Source: Klebsiella michiganensis
Lineage (GTDB): Bacteria; Pseudomonadota; Gammaproteobacteria; Enterobacterales; Enterobacteriaceae
Assembly: GCF_002925905.1 (NCBI RefSeq)
Contig: NZ_PRDB01000015.1
Coordinates: 124,001 to 188,000, forward strand
Direction of reading: 5' to 3'
Length of the DNA stretch: 64,000 bases
Shown here: in pieces, positions 35,740 to 45,540 of the stretch
How the letters are laid out: each line of letters starts with the position of its first letter
Numbering within the stretch: position 1 is the first letter of the stretch
Notes under the pieces: model-generated
Database searches by the model: none
Told to the model about the DNA's origin: nothing
The model's input: the letters and a program-made list of their open reading frames with translations, nothing else
Position numbers and translations under genes: made by a program

Positions 35740-37131
35740 TTAGCGAATGGAAAAGCCGTTGGTCAGCACGCAGCGACGGGAGCGGGCAAAGGTGCGCGCC
35801 GAGGTTGTGCCTTCACCGGTCGGCGTGGCGATAGTAAAGGTGGTAAAGCCTTCGCCGCCGACGCCAATCCCGGCATAAGAGGGGCCGTTCTTAACGAATA
35901 TCGAGGTTTGCAGAGTGCGGGCTGCGAGGTTCAGGCGCGAGACATTTTGCGAGTGCATAATGGCGGTATGATGCAGCCCCTCTTCAACCTTCAGCGCCAG
36001 CGCCAGCGCGCTATCGAAATCGCTGACTTTCACCACCGGCAGCATCGGCATCAGCTGCTCGCTGGTGACCCACGGATCGTCGGCGTTAACCAGCGCTATC
36101 AGCAGACGCGGCGCTTTCGCCGGAACGGCGATCCCGGCCGCTTCCAGCATGGCCGATGGGCTTTTGCCGACCAGTTTCTTATTCGCCTGGCCCTCTGGCA
36201 GGCAGGCGGCGCGGAGTTTGTCGGTGTCGGCAGGGCTCAGCAGCAGCGCGCCGAAGGTTTGCATTTGCTGCACCAGACGTTCGGCGACGCTCTCCACCAC
36301 AATCAGGCTCTTCTCGGCAATGCAGGGCAGGTTGTAATCGAACGAGGCGCCGTTGATGATATCTTCCGCCGCTTTGACCAGATCCGCCGTTTCATCGACG
36401 ATGCAGGGCGGGTTGCCCGCGCCGGCGCCGATCACTTTCTTACCGCTCTTCATGCCCATCGCCACAATGCCGGGGCCGCCGGTGATAGCGAGGACCGCAA
36501 TGCGCGGATGGGCCATCATCTGCTGGGTGGCTTCAAACGTCGGTTCCGCCACGGTGACCACCAGATTGCGGATGCCGCAGCAGCGGAAGGCAATCTCTTC
36601 AATCATGCTAATCAGCTTCAGAGAGACCTTTTTTGCTCCCGGATGCGGGCTGAAATAGACGCTGTTGCCCGCCGCCAGCATGCTGATGCTGTTGTTGATG
36701 ATGGTCTCCGTCGGGTTGGTGCTCGGCGCGACCGACCCGATAACGCCAAACGGCGAATACTCAAACAGCACCATGCCGCCGTCGCCGGTCAGCGCGGTGG
36801 TGGTGAGATCTTCCACGCCCGGCGTGTTGTCCAGCGCAGCCTTGTTTTTCAGGTATTTGTCTTCTTTGTTGCCCATCCCCGTTTCATTGGCGCTCTCTTC
36901 CGCCAGCGCGGCCAGGTGCGGCGTCAGCTCCTGACGGATTGCGCTGATGATGGCGCTGCGGGTTTTCAGCGGGCACTGCTGATAACGTAAGAACGCCTGG
37001 TGCGCGGCGTCGATAGCCTCGCTGACGGACTGAAAAATCCCTTTGCCCTGCGGCTGGACCGGCGTTTGCCCCGGGGTTAACTGTTCGCTAAGAATGGTGC
37101 GAATAAGGGTTTCGAGTTCGGAAGTATTCAT
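35740..37131 (-). CDS. pduP: CoA-acylating propionaldehyde dehydrogenase PduP
   Basis: MNTSELETLIRTILSEQL encapsulation-peptide-like N-terminus; ALDH domain. Confidence 0.95.
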   Translation of the reverse strand: MNTSELETLIRTILSEQLTPGQTPVQPQGKGIFQSVSEAIDAAHQAFLRYQQCPLKTRSAIISAIRQELTPHLAALAEESANETGMGNKEDKYLKNKAALDNTPGVEDLTTTALTGDGGMVLFEYSPFGVIGSVAPSTNPTETIINNSISMLAAGNSVYFSPHPGAKKVSLKLISMIEEIAFRCCGIRNLVVTVAEPTFEATQQMMAHPRIAVLAITGGPGIVAMGMKSGKKVIGAGAGNPPCIVDETADLVKAAEDIINGASFDYNLPCIAEKSLIVVESVAERLVQQMQTFGALLLSPADTDKLRAACLPEGQANKKLVGKSPSAMLEAAGIAVPAKAPRLLIALVNADDPWVTSEQLMPMLPVVKVSDFDSALALALKVEEGLHHTAIMHSQNVSRLNLAARTLQTSIFVKNGPSYAGIGVGGEGFTTFTIATPTGEGTTSARTFARSRRCVLTNGFSIR

Positions 37132-38138
37132 TGATGAGTTCCCACGTTAATGGCCGCGATGGCGGCCAGTGCTATGTCCATGTCCTGCTCAACGCTGCCG
37201 CCGCTGATGCCAAGACCCCCGATTAATAAGCCGTCGCGCCATAGGGCGTAACCGCCACCAAAGGTGACCACTTTTCCCTGTAAATGCGTTTCGAGGCCAT
37301 AAAGCGCGGCGCCCGGCTGAACGGCGTCGCTCAGCTCATGGGTCGCCGTTTTCATCGCCACCGCGGTCCAGGCCTTTTTCGGCGCCAGCTCGCTGCTGAC
37401 CAGCAGAGCGTCCGGCATCCGCCAGGTCACGGTTTCGGTGCCGTGCGCGTCAACGATGCTGATCACCACCGGCACCTTTAGCTGCTGCGCGCGCTCAACG
37501 GCGGCGCGGGTGAGCTGGTGCAGATCGTGGAATGAGAGGGCCACGGGCGTCGTCTCCTTGCTGCGGCTCGGCTGGCTGGCGGCCAGATAGCGGCGGCTCA
37601 CTTCGCGGATGATGTTGTTCTGGTGCGCATCGCTATCTTCCGCGCGCGCCAGGGCGTACAGGCAGTCTGACAAGCGATTGATGTAGCGCATCAGCACCTG
37701 GCGCACGGTGACTTCCGCCGCCAGCTCAACCAGCCGGCGTTCGGCCCGGCGGGCCAGCGTGCGGGCAAAATGCAGGCGGCTCGCGGCTTCGCAGCGGCCG
37801 GGTAAAATAAAGCTGTGCAGCGGTTCGACGCGGGCCATGGCCCGATCGATAGCGGCTTCCAGAGCGGAAATATCTTCGCTGCTGATGTAGCGCTGTTTCG
37901 GCGACGGCCGTTCGCTGTCGCTGGCCAGTTCTGCGCTAAACCAGAAAATTTGCTGCTGGATAGCTTCGAGCAGGGCGCGGTGGTGTTTATCCGCGGCGGC
38001 GCAGGCGCACAGGCTCAGCGCGGCGTTCAGCTCATCCAGCGTGCCGTAGGCTTCAACCCGCGGGTGGGTTTTGCTCACCCGCTGGCCGGTAAAGAGTGAG
38101 GTGGTGCCAGCGTCGCCCGTTCGGGTATAAATCGCCAT
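37128..38138 (-). CDS. pduO: ATP:cob(I)alamin adenosyltransferase PduO with C-terminal GlcG/HbpS-like domain
   Basis: MAIYTRTGDAGTTSLFTGQRVSKTHPRVEAYGTLDELNAAL; two-domain architecture. Confidence 0.95.
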   Translation of the reverse strand: MAIYTRTGDAGTTSLFTGQRVSKTHPRVEAYGTLDELNAALSLCACAAADKHHRALLEAIQQQIFWFSAELASDSERPSPKQRYISSEDISALEAAIDRAMARVEPLHSFILPGRCEAASRLHFARTLARRAERRLVELAAEVTVRQVLMRYINRLSDCLYALARAEDSDAHQNNIIREVSRRYLAASQPSRSKETTPVALSFHDLHQLTRAAVERAQQLKVPVVISIVDAHGTETVTWRMPDALLVSSELAPKKAWTAVAMKTATHELSDAVQPGAALYGLETHLQGKVVTFGGGYALWRDGLLIGGLGISGGSVEQDMDIALAAIAAINVGTHQ

Positions 38139-38147
38139 AGTCGCTCC

Positions 38148-38423
38148 TTAACGTGAAAGCGTATCGACAATGCCGACAACGGCGAGGTCGATGGCCTCGT
38201 TTGGCCCGGAAAAAACGTGCCTGGCGCTGGAGCCGCCGCTGAGCAGCACCAGCTCGCCAACCCCCGCGCCGACGGAATCCACGGCGACTTCATCGCCGGA
38301 GGTCGGCGAGGCGGGGAGCTCGCCATCGGCGCTGACCCGCCGCACCAGCAGCAGCTTTTTGCCGACCAGGGAAGGCGATTTTTGCGTGGAGACAACCGCG
38401 CCCGTGACTCGTGCCAGATGCAT
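38148..38423 (-). CDS. pduN: Pentameric BMC vertex protein PduN
   Basis: [30 protein letters not shown] EutN/CcmL family. Confidence 0.95.
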   Translation of the reverse strand: MHLARVTGAVVSTQKSPSLVGKKLLLVRRVSADGELPASPTSGDEVAVDSVGAGVGELVLLSGGSSARHVFSGPNEAIDLAVVGIVDTLSR

Positions 38424-38426
38424 GAT

Positions 38427-38918
38427 TTACTCCTGCTTAATGAGTTCAATATTCCGCGCCTGCGCCGCGTCGCGCGCCAGCGCGGTCACGAGGCATTTGC
38501 GGTGGATAACCAGGCGCCCCTGGCCCAGCGGCGCGACGTCGCGATAGCTCAGCACCGAACCCGCGTGCAGGATCAGCGGCACTCCGCGCTCGTCGGTGAA
38601 GTTCACCGGCAGGCGGGCCAGTTTTTTAACCGGGATAACCGGCAGCAGCTGGCGGTGCAGGGTGAGCTGTACGCAGAGGCCAAAAGCCAGCGCGTCGTGA
38701 ATGTTGCGGGCCGCGGGATCGTCGGTTTCCGCCTCCGTCAGCTGGCCCAGCAGGGGCAGGTCGACGAGCAGAATGCGCAGCGATGCGTGCTGGCAGAACA
38801 GGCTCCGGCAGTCGGCATCGCGCAATTGCGCCACGCTCAGCGTCGCCGTGCTATGGGCGCGACGCTGCAGCCGGGAGACAATCACCTCCACGATGCGCTG
38901 CAGAACTTCGCCGTTCAT
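38427..38918 (-). CDS. pduM: Microcompartment protein PduM
   Basis: 163 aa ORF between pduN and pduL, MNGEVLQRIVEVIVSRLQRRAHSTATLSVAQL. Confidence 0.9.
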   Translation of the reverse strand: MNGEVLQRIVEVIVSRLQRRAHSTATLSVAQLRDADCRSLFCQHASLRILLVDLPLLGQLTEAETDDPAARNIHDALAFGLCVQLTLHRQLLPVIPVKKLARLPVNFTDERGVPLILHAGSVLSYRDVAPLGQGRLVIHRKCLVTALARDAAQARNIELIKQE

Positions 38919-39547
38919 CGCGGGCCTACCAGCCGGGCAAAGACCTGCGGGTTATCGGCGCCGGCGGCGTTGGCTTCATCGGTATCGATGTGCATTTCGA
39001 GGCGCATATCCGGCGAAACGCGAACCGCCACGTTGTTGAAGATCAGCCCGCGCGCGTCGCCTTCAATGGCCACCGAAACTCTGTCGCCGTGGGCGACCCG
39101 CAGGATCAGCGCATCGAGCGGCGACATATGAATATGCCGCTGCGCGACGATAACCCCTGACGCCAGCTCCAGCTCGCCAAAAGGGCTGACCAGGCGGATG
39201 CCCGGCGTCCCTTTCAGATCGCCGGACATCCTCAGCGGCGCCGCAACCCCCAGGGTTCGGGCATCGGTACGCGAGATTTCCACCTGGCTTACCGAGCGCA
39301 GCGGACCGAGCAGGCGCACATTTTTAAGCTGCCCCTTCGGCCCCACCAGGGTGACGGTTTGCTCCGCAGCGTACTGTCCCGGCTGCAGCAGCGCCTTTTT
39401 CTCGCTGATGGGATGGCCGGGGAACAGGCGTTCGTAATCTGGCGCCGACAGGTGGATATGACGATTTGAAACCCCCAGCGGGATGGGCCGTAGCCGCATC
39501 TCGTCGAGAACTTTGCTGACCGTTGATTCCAGAAGCTGTTTATCCAT
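38915..39547 (-). CDS. pduL: Phosphate propanoyltransferase PduL
   Basis: 'IPLGVSNRHIHLSAPDYERLFPGH', 'VIVAQRHIHMSPLDAL' PTAC motifs. Confidence 0.95.
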   Translation of the reverse strand: MDKQLLESTVSKVLDEMRLRPIPLGVSNRHIHLSAPDYERLFPGHPISEKKALLQPGQYAAEQTVTLVGPKGQLKNVRLLGPLRSVSQVEISRTDARTLGVAAPLRMSGDLKGTPGIRLVSPFGELELASGVIVAQRHIHMSPLDALILRVAHGDRVSVAIEGDARGLIFNNVAVRVSPDMRLEMHIDTDEANAAGADNPQVFARLVGPR

Positions 39548-40032
39548 TACGCTTCACCTCGCTTGCCGGGATGAATGCAAAGCGAGCGCGGCTCACCCTT
39601 CTGGCGTGGACATTTTGGATCGAGGCACAGGTTGCAGCTGACCACGCCGTGTTGCTGGGGAAGCTCTTCTGCTGGCGCTGGCGAAACGACATCAGCCGTC
39701 CCTGACGCTTCAGGTTCAGGTTGCATGACGGAGGGCGGGGGAGCCTCCGCGCGCAGGATCCCTTCTCCGGGCCTGGCGATGACTTTGTGGGCCACCAGGC
39801 CGTTTCGCTGCCCGGCAAACTGTGCGCCGGTGGTGATGGCCGCCTGCACGGAGGCCACATCACCGGTAATTTTAATCACCGTCCAGCCTGAACCATTGGT
39901 CTTTTCGAGGGCGACCAGCGTGATAGAAGCGGATTTCGCCATGATATCGGCGCAGCTGATAGCCAGTGCCAGACCACAAACTTCAAGTAATCCCAGTGAT
40001 TGCTTCACGCGGTGCTCCTTATTCGCCATCAA
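39547..40032 (-). CDS. pduK: BMC shell protein PduK with Cys-rich C-terminal extension
   Basis: BMC N-domain 'QSLGLLEVCGLALAISCADIMAKSA'; C-term 'CNLCLDPKCPRQKGEPRSLCIH'. Confidence 0.92.
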   Translation of the reverse strand: MMANKEHRVKQSLGLLEVCGLALAISCADIMAKSASITLVALEKTNGSGWTVIKITGDVASVQAAITTGAQFAGQRNGLVAHKVIARPGEGILRAEAPPPSVMQPEPEASGTADVVSPAPAEELPQQHGVVSCNLCLDPKCPRQKGEPRSLCIHPGKRGEA

Positions 40033-40308
40033 TCAGGCTGATTTCGGTAAAATGGCCTCAACGTCGCTGTGCGGACGCGGGATCACGTGGCAGGATTTCA
40101 CTTCGCCCACCGCGCTCGCCGCCGCGCTGCCCGCGTCTACCGCCGCTTTGACCGCGCCGACGTCGCCGCGCACCATCACGGTGACGAGGCCCGAGCCAAT
40201 TTTTTCGTAGCCGACCAGCTGCACGTTGGCGGATTTCACCATCGCATCGGCGGCCTCAATGGCGCCCACTAACCCTTTTGTTTCAACCAGTCCCAGTGCG
40301 TTATTCAT
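40033..40308 (-). CDS. pduJ: BMC shell protein PduJ
   Basis: [56 protein letters not shown]. Confidence 0.97.
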   Translation of the reverse strand: MNNALGLVETKGLVGAIEAADAMVKSANVQLVGYEKIGSGLVTVMVRGDVGAVKAAVDAGSAAASAVGEVKSCHVIPRPHSDVEAILPKSA

Positions 40309-40678
40309 CCTGCTGTTCTCCTGTTGCTTCGCTATTCAGATCCCGGAAAGGGATCCCCTTGACCAGCCGTGCCGCGTTATTACCGGTGTTGCGATGGGCC
40401 TGACTGTCCTGATGATGCATCAGCGTAAAAAGCGGCGCCGATGCGGGTAAATTCTTGTAGTGCACGACCAGCGTATGGCGGTCGCAGGCGATGCCCACCA
40501 GCAGCGGCGAGCTGCGCGCCGCCTGCCAGGCGCTGTCCACGACCTCTCCGGCCGGGTGATGCTGGAGCCGGAAAGGGATACCTTCCTCTTCGATACCCAG
40601 CAGCACTTCGCGCCACAGGCCGTCGCAGCCGTCGATGACGGCGATCGCGATGGCCGGAGCGCTGTGATTACCGTTCAT
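40301..40678 (-). CDS. pduH: Diol dehydratase reactivase small subunit PduH
   Basis: [39 protein letters not shown]. Confidence 0.92.
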   Translation of the reverse strand: MNGNHSAPAIAIAVIDGCDGLWREVLLGIEEEGIPFRLQHHPAGEVVDSAWQAARSSPLLVGIACDRHTLVVHYKNLPASAPLFTLMHHQDSQAHRNTGNNAARLVKGIPFRDLNSEATGEQQDE

Positions 40679-42500
40679 GCGCAAACTCCTTATGCCAGGA
40701 GAGAATCAGGCCGGTGGCCACCGCGTTTCTGGGACCCTCGCTGCCGCGAATATTTCCCCGCCCGGCAACCAGGCGGTAGTGCGCCAGCGCATCGGTGACC
40801 AGCTGCGGGACTTCGAAATCCAGCGACGAACCGCCGACCAGCACCACGAACGGAATATCGCGAATGTTGCCGGTGGGGCTGACCTGACGCAGCGCGCGCA
40901 GGGCGTTGGTGACAAAGACCCGCTCTTTGGCGCTGCGGCGAATGGCGCGCACTTTTTCCAGCGCTAAATCGCCGGGCAGCGGCACCAGTTCGTCCGCTTT
41001 CACCACGCAGACGCGGGCGAACACGGCGGGCGGCAGCGGCGTGGAGAAGAACTGCACGCTGCCGTCCTCGTGGCGTAAATGGAACAGGCTTTCCACCTTG
41101 GCCAGCGGGTACTTCTTGATCTCTTCCGCCAGATAGCGGTCTTCCAGCCCCAGCTCGCGGGCAATAATCATCGTCACCATGTCGCCTGCGCCGGCGAGGT
41201 GGGTGGCGATGATGTCGCCTTTGGGGTTGATGATGGAGGCATCGGTGGAGCCCGCGCCGAGGTCGAGGATCGCCAGTGGTCGGGTGGTGCCCGGCGTGGT
41301 CAGCGCCCCCAGGATGGCGGCTTCGGCCTCGGCGCCGCCGATCTGCACGTCGATATTGAGCTTCTGCTCGATTTCGCGGGCGATCATTGCCATCTGCAGG
41401 CGATCCGATTTCACCATCGAGGCGATGCCCACGGCCTGCTCCAGCGAGAACTCCCCGGCCAGACCGCCGGTAACGCTCACCGGTACCGAGGTATCAACGG
41501 CCAGCAGGTCCTGAATAAATATTTCGCTGCTCGGCTTGTTGGTCAGCTCGGCCATGGTCTGGCGCACGTGTTCCAGCATGCCGCCGATATTGGTGCCGGA
41601 CTCGCCGGTGACGTTATCGAGCCTGCCGCAGCCGTCGACCGCTTTCATGATGGCTTCGGCGCCGGCGGCCACATCCACGCGCACGCTACGGCCCTGGGCC
41701 AGCAGCTCAAGATTACCGGCGGGTATCGCGCGCGCTTTGACGTCGCCGGATGGCGTTTTGACCACCACGGCGGAACGGTTGCCAATCAGCGCCCGGGCCA
41801 TCGGGACGATGTTCTTCGTCTCCTCGGGGCTGAGGTTAAAGACGGTGGCGATGCCGTAAGGGTTAGAGAGGGTTTCGATGACCTTCCCCGGAACGGCGAC
41901 CTCAATCGCCGCCAGCATCCCCAGCGGAATGCGGTCGATGTACAGCACTTCGTCAACGATCGGCAGCGGTTTTTCCAGCCGGTTGCTGACCAGCACGCCA
42001 TCGTCGCGCTGTAAAATGACGCCGGTAATCTGATACCCGGCGCGCAGGGAAGCGTTAATCACGCTGGCGATATCGGCAAAATCGAACGCCGACGATACCA
42101 CCAGGATATAGGGCGCGTCCGCCGGGCGGGTTAGCAGCTCCTGCGGCGTAATGGTGATGCCTGTGCCAAGCCCCGCGCCGCCGGGCGTTTTCGGGTTATG
42201 GCCGATCATGGTCGATTCGGTGATGATGGTTTCGGTAATGGTTTCCATCGCCACATCGCCAATCACCGGCGTCGCTTCGTTGATGCGGATGAGCGAAATA
42301 TCGCTGACGGCGATCCCGGCGCCTCTGGCGACGAGGGCGAGCGCCTCCTGAATCCCGAACACGTTACGCAACGTGCCTTTGATTCCGGTGGTTTCCGCCA
42401 GCGCGCTGTGGGTGATCGTCAGCGCGCCAGCCTCATCCAGGGTCGCCAGGGCGACTTCCGTCGATGAGTTGCCGATATCAATGCCAGCTATATATCGCAT
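40668..42500 (-). CDS. pduG: Diol dehydratase reactivase large subunit PduG
   Basis: 610 aa from MRYIAGIDIGNSSTEVALATLDEAG; listed ORF has a spurious N-terminal extension running into ERIC DNA. Confidence 0.95.
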   Translation of the reverse strand: MRYIAGIDIGNSSTEVALATLDEAGALTITHSALAETTGIKGTLRNVFGIQEALALVARGAGIAVSDISLIRINEATPVIGDVAMETITETIITESTMIGHNPKTPGGAGLGTGITITPQELLTRPADAPYILVVSSAFDFADIASVINASLRAGYQITGVILQRDDGVLVSNRLEKPLPIVDEVLYIDRIPLGMLAAIEVAVPGKVIETLSNPYGIATVFNLSPEETKNIVPMARALIGNRSAVVVKTPSGDVKARAIPAGNLELLAQGRSVRVDVAAGAEAIMKAVDGCGRLDNVTGESGTNIGGMLEHVRQTMAELTNKPSSEIFIQDLLAVDTSVPVSVTGGLAGEFSLEQAVGIASMVKSDRLQMAMIAREIEQKLNIDVQIGGAEAEAAILGALTTPGTTRPLAILDLGAGSTDASIINPKGDIIATHLAGAGDMVTMIIARELGLEDRYLAEEIKKYPLAKVESLFHLRHEDGSVQFFSTPLPPAVFARVCVVKADELVPLPGDLALEKVRAIRRSAKERVFVTNALRALRQVSPTGNIRDIPFVVLVGGSSLDFEVPQLVTDALAHYRLVAGRGNIRGSEGPRNAVATGLILSWHKEFAHER

Positions 42501-42508
42501 CACATGCC

Positions 42509-42636
42509 CCTTTTCTCGTCGTACTTCAAACTGCCTTTTTGTTGGCTGCGTTCTTTCACCCGAATCACTTACTACAGTAAGCTCATCGGGGTTCACTCAC
42601 TTGCCGCCTCAATGCATCTCGAATTACTTAGAGAAG
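42509..42636. repeat. Divergent ERIC element filling the pduE-pduG intergenic gap
   Basis: tcgtcgtacttcaaactgcc...ttggctgcgttctttcacccgaatcacttactacagtaagctcatcggggttcactcacttgccgcctcaatgcatctcgaattacttaga matches the ERIC consensus layout. Confidence 0.85.
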
Positions 42637-43158
42637 TTAATCGTCGCCTTTGAGTTTTTTACGCTCGACGTACAGCGTGGCCGCTTCGCGAACGAAAGCG
42701 GCGCAAATCTTCGCCTGATAGCGGCTTTCGAGATCGTCGGCGATCGCCAGCAGCTCCTCTTTCGTCGAGCGATAGGGGCGGAGGGCGTTGTAGATTTCAA
42801 GAATGCGATCGTCCGGTACCGCGGTCAGCTCGGCGGCGCGCTCGAAGTTCATCGCCAGCCGGTCGCGGCCCGCGTCTTTGGCAATAGAAGCCTGTAAGCG
42901 CAGGGTTCCCGGGGTAATACGCATATCCTGGGCGGTGACTTTATTGCTCAGCACGTTTTCCAGCGTAAAGTCGTCCAGCGTTTTATTGGTGGCGGTTTTC
43001 ACCCATTCCGGGTGCTTGTTCGCCAGCGGGTAGTCGCTGACCCTGGCGCTACGGGACGCGCCGCCAGCCGCCGGAGCCGCCGCAGGCGCCTCGCCCTGCA
43101 GGCTGTTCATGCGGCTCAATACGTCGCGTACCATCGATTCAATTGCGTCGGTATTCAT
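42637..43158 (-). CDS. pduE: Propanediol dehydratase small subunit PduE
   Basis: MNTDAIESMVRDVLSRMNSLQGEAP...; diol dehydratase gamma. Confidence 0.95.
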   Translation of the reverse strand: MNTDAIESMVRDVLSRMNSLQGEAPAAAPAAGGASRSARVSDYPLANKHPEWVKTATNKTLDDFTLENVLSNKVTAQDMRITPGTLRLQASIAKDAGRDRLAMNFERAAELTAVPDDRILEIYNALRPYRSTKEELLAIADDLESRYQAKICAAFVREAATLYVERKKLKGDD

Positions 43159-43172
43159 GGAGTTATCCTTTA

Positions 43173-43847
43173 TCAAAGCGCCACGCGCAGTTCCTGCGGG
43201 TTTTTGCCCGTCACCACGTACTTGGTCTCTTTAATGTGCAAAATGGCCGATTTCGCCTGGTACTTCGGCCGCGCCATCTGGTCATTCAGCGTCGGGACCG
43301 GCTGCGGCGATTCGCGTTTCGCATAGCGGGCGGCGTTTTTGCCGATCTGGCGATAGGTTTCCAGGGTCAGCAGCGGCGCCTGCGGGAACAGCTCCAGGTT
43401 AGAGAGCGGCGGCAGCCCCTGCTGGTGGATCACCGTGGTGCCTTTCGACTGGATGCCGATAGAGATGCCGGAGCCGCTCAGGCGATTGCCTTCAACGGCG
43501 ACGAAGGCTACGTCGGAGGATTTAAAGCAGCGAATCACGCGCGCCTTAATGCCTTCTTCTTCAATACCGGCAATGACTTCGCGCAAAATGCTCTTATGCG
43601 GGATGCCGACGATATTGACGGTCTGCGCCAGGCCGAAAGCCGGGCCGACGGCGATAATCACTTCGTCCTGCTGGGTGCCCTGACGCGCTTCGCCCACTTC
43701 CGTCAGGAAGCCGTCGCCGGCGGGCGGCGTGGCCTGGGGCGCCGCGGAGGCCGCCGGCGCATTAAACGAGACCGGTTTATCGCTGCCCTTCATCTCGCTG
43801 AGCACGTCTTCAATTATCTGGCGCAGCAATTTTTCATTAATTTCCAT
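43173..43847 (-). CDS. pduD: Propanediol dehydratase medium subunit PduD
   Basis: [29 protein letters not shown]; diol dehydratase beta. Confidence 0.96.
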
Positions 43848-43857
43848 TTCTCACCCC

Positions 43858-45522
43858 TTAATCAATCTCGTTGGGATCAAGAGCGCCAGGGATGTTTTTA
43901 ATCTCTTCCCAGCGTTCGCCCTGCAGGCGATAGCCCGTTGCCGGACCGGCATAGTCGTTGACATCGTTGACGGCCGACAGTACCTGCCCGTCGCCGACGA
44001 TAATCGCGGAGGTATGCAGGTAGTCCCCGGTCAGCTTGGCTTTCTGGATGTTGAGCATGTCCTGGGCCACGTCGGTGAATCCGCCCTGCGCCAGCGCTTT
44101 CACCACTTCCAGACCGTTGCGGTTTTTATTGATGATTTCCTGGGCGAACTTGATGTCTTCGACGATGTTGCGCTCCGGCATATCTTTCGAACCGTGGGCG
44201 TAGGTCGCGGCTTCAACTTCTTCATCGGTAATCGGCGGTAGCCCCATTCCGGCAAACACGGCCTGCAGCGCGCGGGCGGCTTTGTTACGGATGGCGATGA
44301 CGTCCTCTTCGCGAACCGGACGCAAACCGCCGTCCACCTTCAGGTCGCGCTGGATGACGTTGTAGTCGTCAAAGTCTTCGGCATCTTCGTTGGAGCCGGC
44401 GAACATGTTGTCGTAGTTCGGCACCGCGGAATAACCGGAGGAGATAAAGTCGGTGCCCGGCAGGAACTGCATCAGCAGGCGCGCGGTACGACGCATATCG
44501 GAGTGGGTGAAGGTCTGGTCGTTACTGGAGGCGCACTCCAGATCCAGCGACGAACAGATCAGGTTTTCCGCCAGCACCGCGCGAATGCCGGAAGGCACCG
44601 CAGACGGCACGCCGATGCAGCTGACGGAACCGTTTTGCAGACCCTGTACGCCCGCGGCTTTGGTGATGTAGATGCAGCGCGCTTCCAGATAAAGCATGGA
44701 TTTGCCTTCGGCGTAGCCCATCTGCACTTCCGAGCCTGAGCCGGAGGTAAAGCGCATTTTCAGCCCGCGAGAGGCGTAGGACGAGGCGAGGAAGCCCTTC
44801 GACCACGGGGTGTCGTCGCCGTCGGTAAAGACCGGCTCGGTGCCGTAGACGGAGATGGTTTCGGCGTAGCAGGTGTGGCCCAGCATGCCGAGCTTCAGCT
44901 CGGTGGCTTCTTCCAGCGAGCACTGCGTCAGCACGCCCGGACGGCCTACCTGCGAGCCCACCAGCAGCGCGATGGCGTTGAACGGCGCATAGCGCGCTAC
45001 CGCAACGGTGGTTTCCTGTTCGTCAAATCCGCGCCATGCCCCTTCGGCGGCGTCGGCGGCAATCTGTACCGGGTTATCTTTGACGTTGGTGACGTGCGCC
45101 TGCTGGGACGGGGTGCGGCGGGCGCGCATTTTCTGCATCGCCATCATCATCTCGACGACGTTCATATGCGAAACTACTTCGACAATTTTCGCCGGCGTCA
45201 TCGCGGTGGTCAGCGGGACGATTTCGCTGCGTTTAACGTTCGGATCGCACAGCATGTTGGCCAGCTTGACCGAATCCATCGCCATCACTTCTTCGGCGCG
45301 GTTCAGGTTGATACCGTAGCGGGCGATAAAGTGGTCGATCAGGTCAAAATCGCTTACCGGTTTCCCGTCCAGCTCGGTCACCGCGCCGTTAACGATTTTA
45401 ATCGACGGTTTCGGATCGTTCGGGCTTTCCATCGCGATAAAGCCTTCTTCGATCCACTCCTTAACGAAGCCGTCCTGATTCACAGGGCGTTTCGCCAGTG
45501 CTTCAAATCTTTTCGATCTCAT
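43858..45522 (-). CDS. pduC: Propanediol dehydratase large subunit PduC
   Basis: 554 aa; MRSKRFEALAKRPVNQDGFVKEWIEEGFIAMESPNDPKPS. Confidence 0.98.
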   Translation of the reverse strand: MRSKRFEALAKRPVNQDGFVKEWIEEGFIAMESPNDPKPSIKIVNGAVTELDGKPVSDFDLIDHFIARYGINLNRAEEVMAMDSVKLANMLCDPNVKRSEIVPLTTAMTPAKIVEVVSHMNVVEMMMAMQKMRARRTPSQQAHVTNVKDNPVQIAADAAEGAWRGFDEQETTVAVARYAPFNAIALLVGSQVGRPGVLTQCSLEEATELKLGMLGHTCYAETISVYGTEPVFTDGDDTPWSKGFLASSYASRGLKMRFTSGSGSEVQMGYAEGKSMLYLEARCIYITKAAGVQGLQNGSVSCIGVPSAVPSGIRAVLAENLICSSLDLECASSNDQTFTHSDMRRTARLLMQFLPGTDFISSGYSAVPNYDNMFAGSNEDAEDFDDYNVIQRDLKVDGGLRPVREEDVIAIRNKAARALQAVFAGMGLPPITDEEVEAATYAHGSKDMPERNIVEDIKFAQEIINKNRNGLEVVKALAQGGFTDVAQDMLNIQKAKLTGDYLHTSAIIVGDGQVLSAVNDVNDYAGPATGYRLQGERWEEIKNIPGALDPNEID

Positions 45523-45540
45523 GAATCAGCCTCGTGGGTA

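Noticed and set aside
35713-36990. 425 aa plus-strand ORF opposite pduP
   Set aside because: Antisense shadow of pduP; composition and lack of motifs argue against coding
41079-42014. 311 aa plus-strand ORF opposite pduG
   Set aside because: Antisense shadow; no protein-family features
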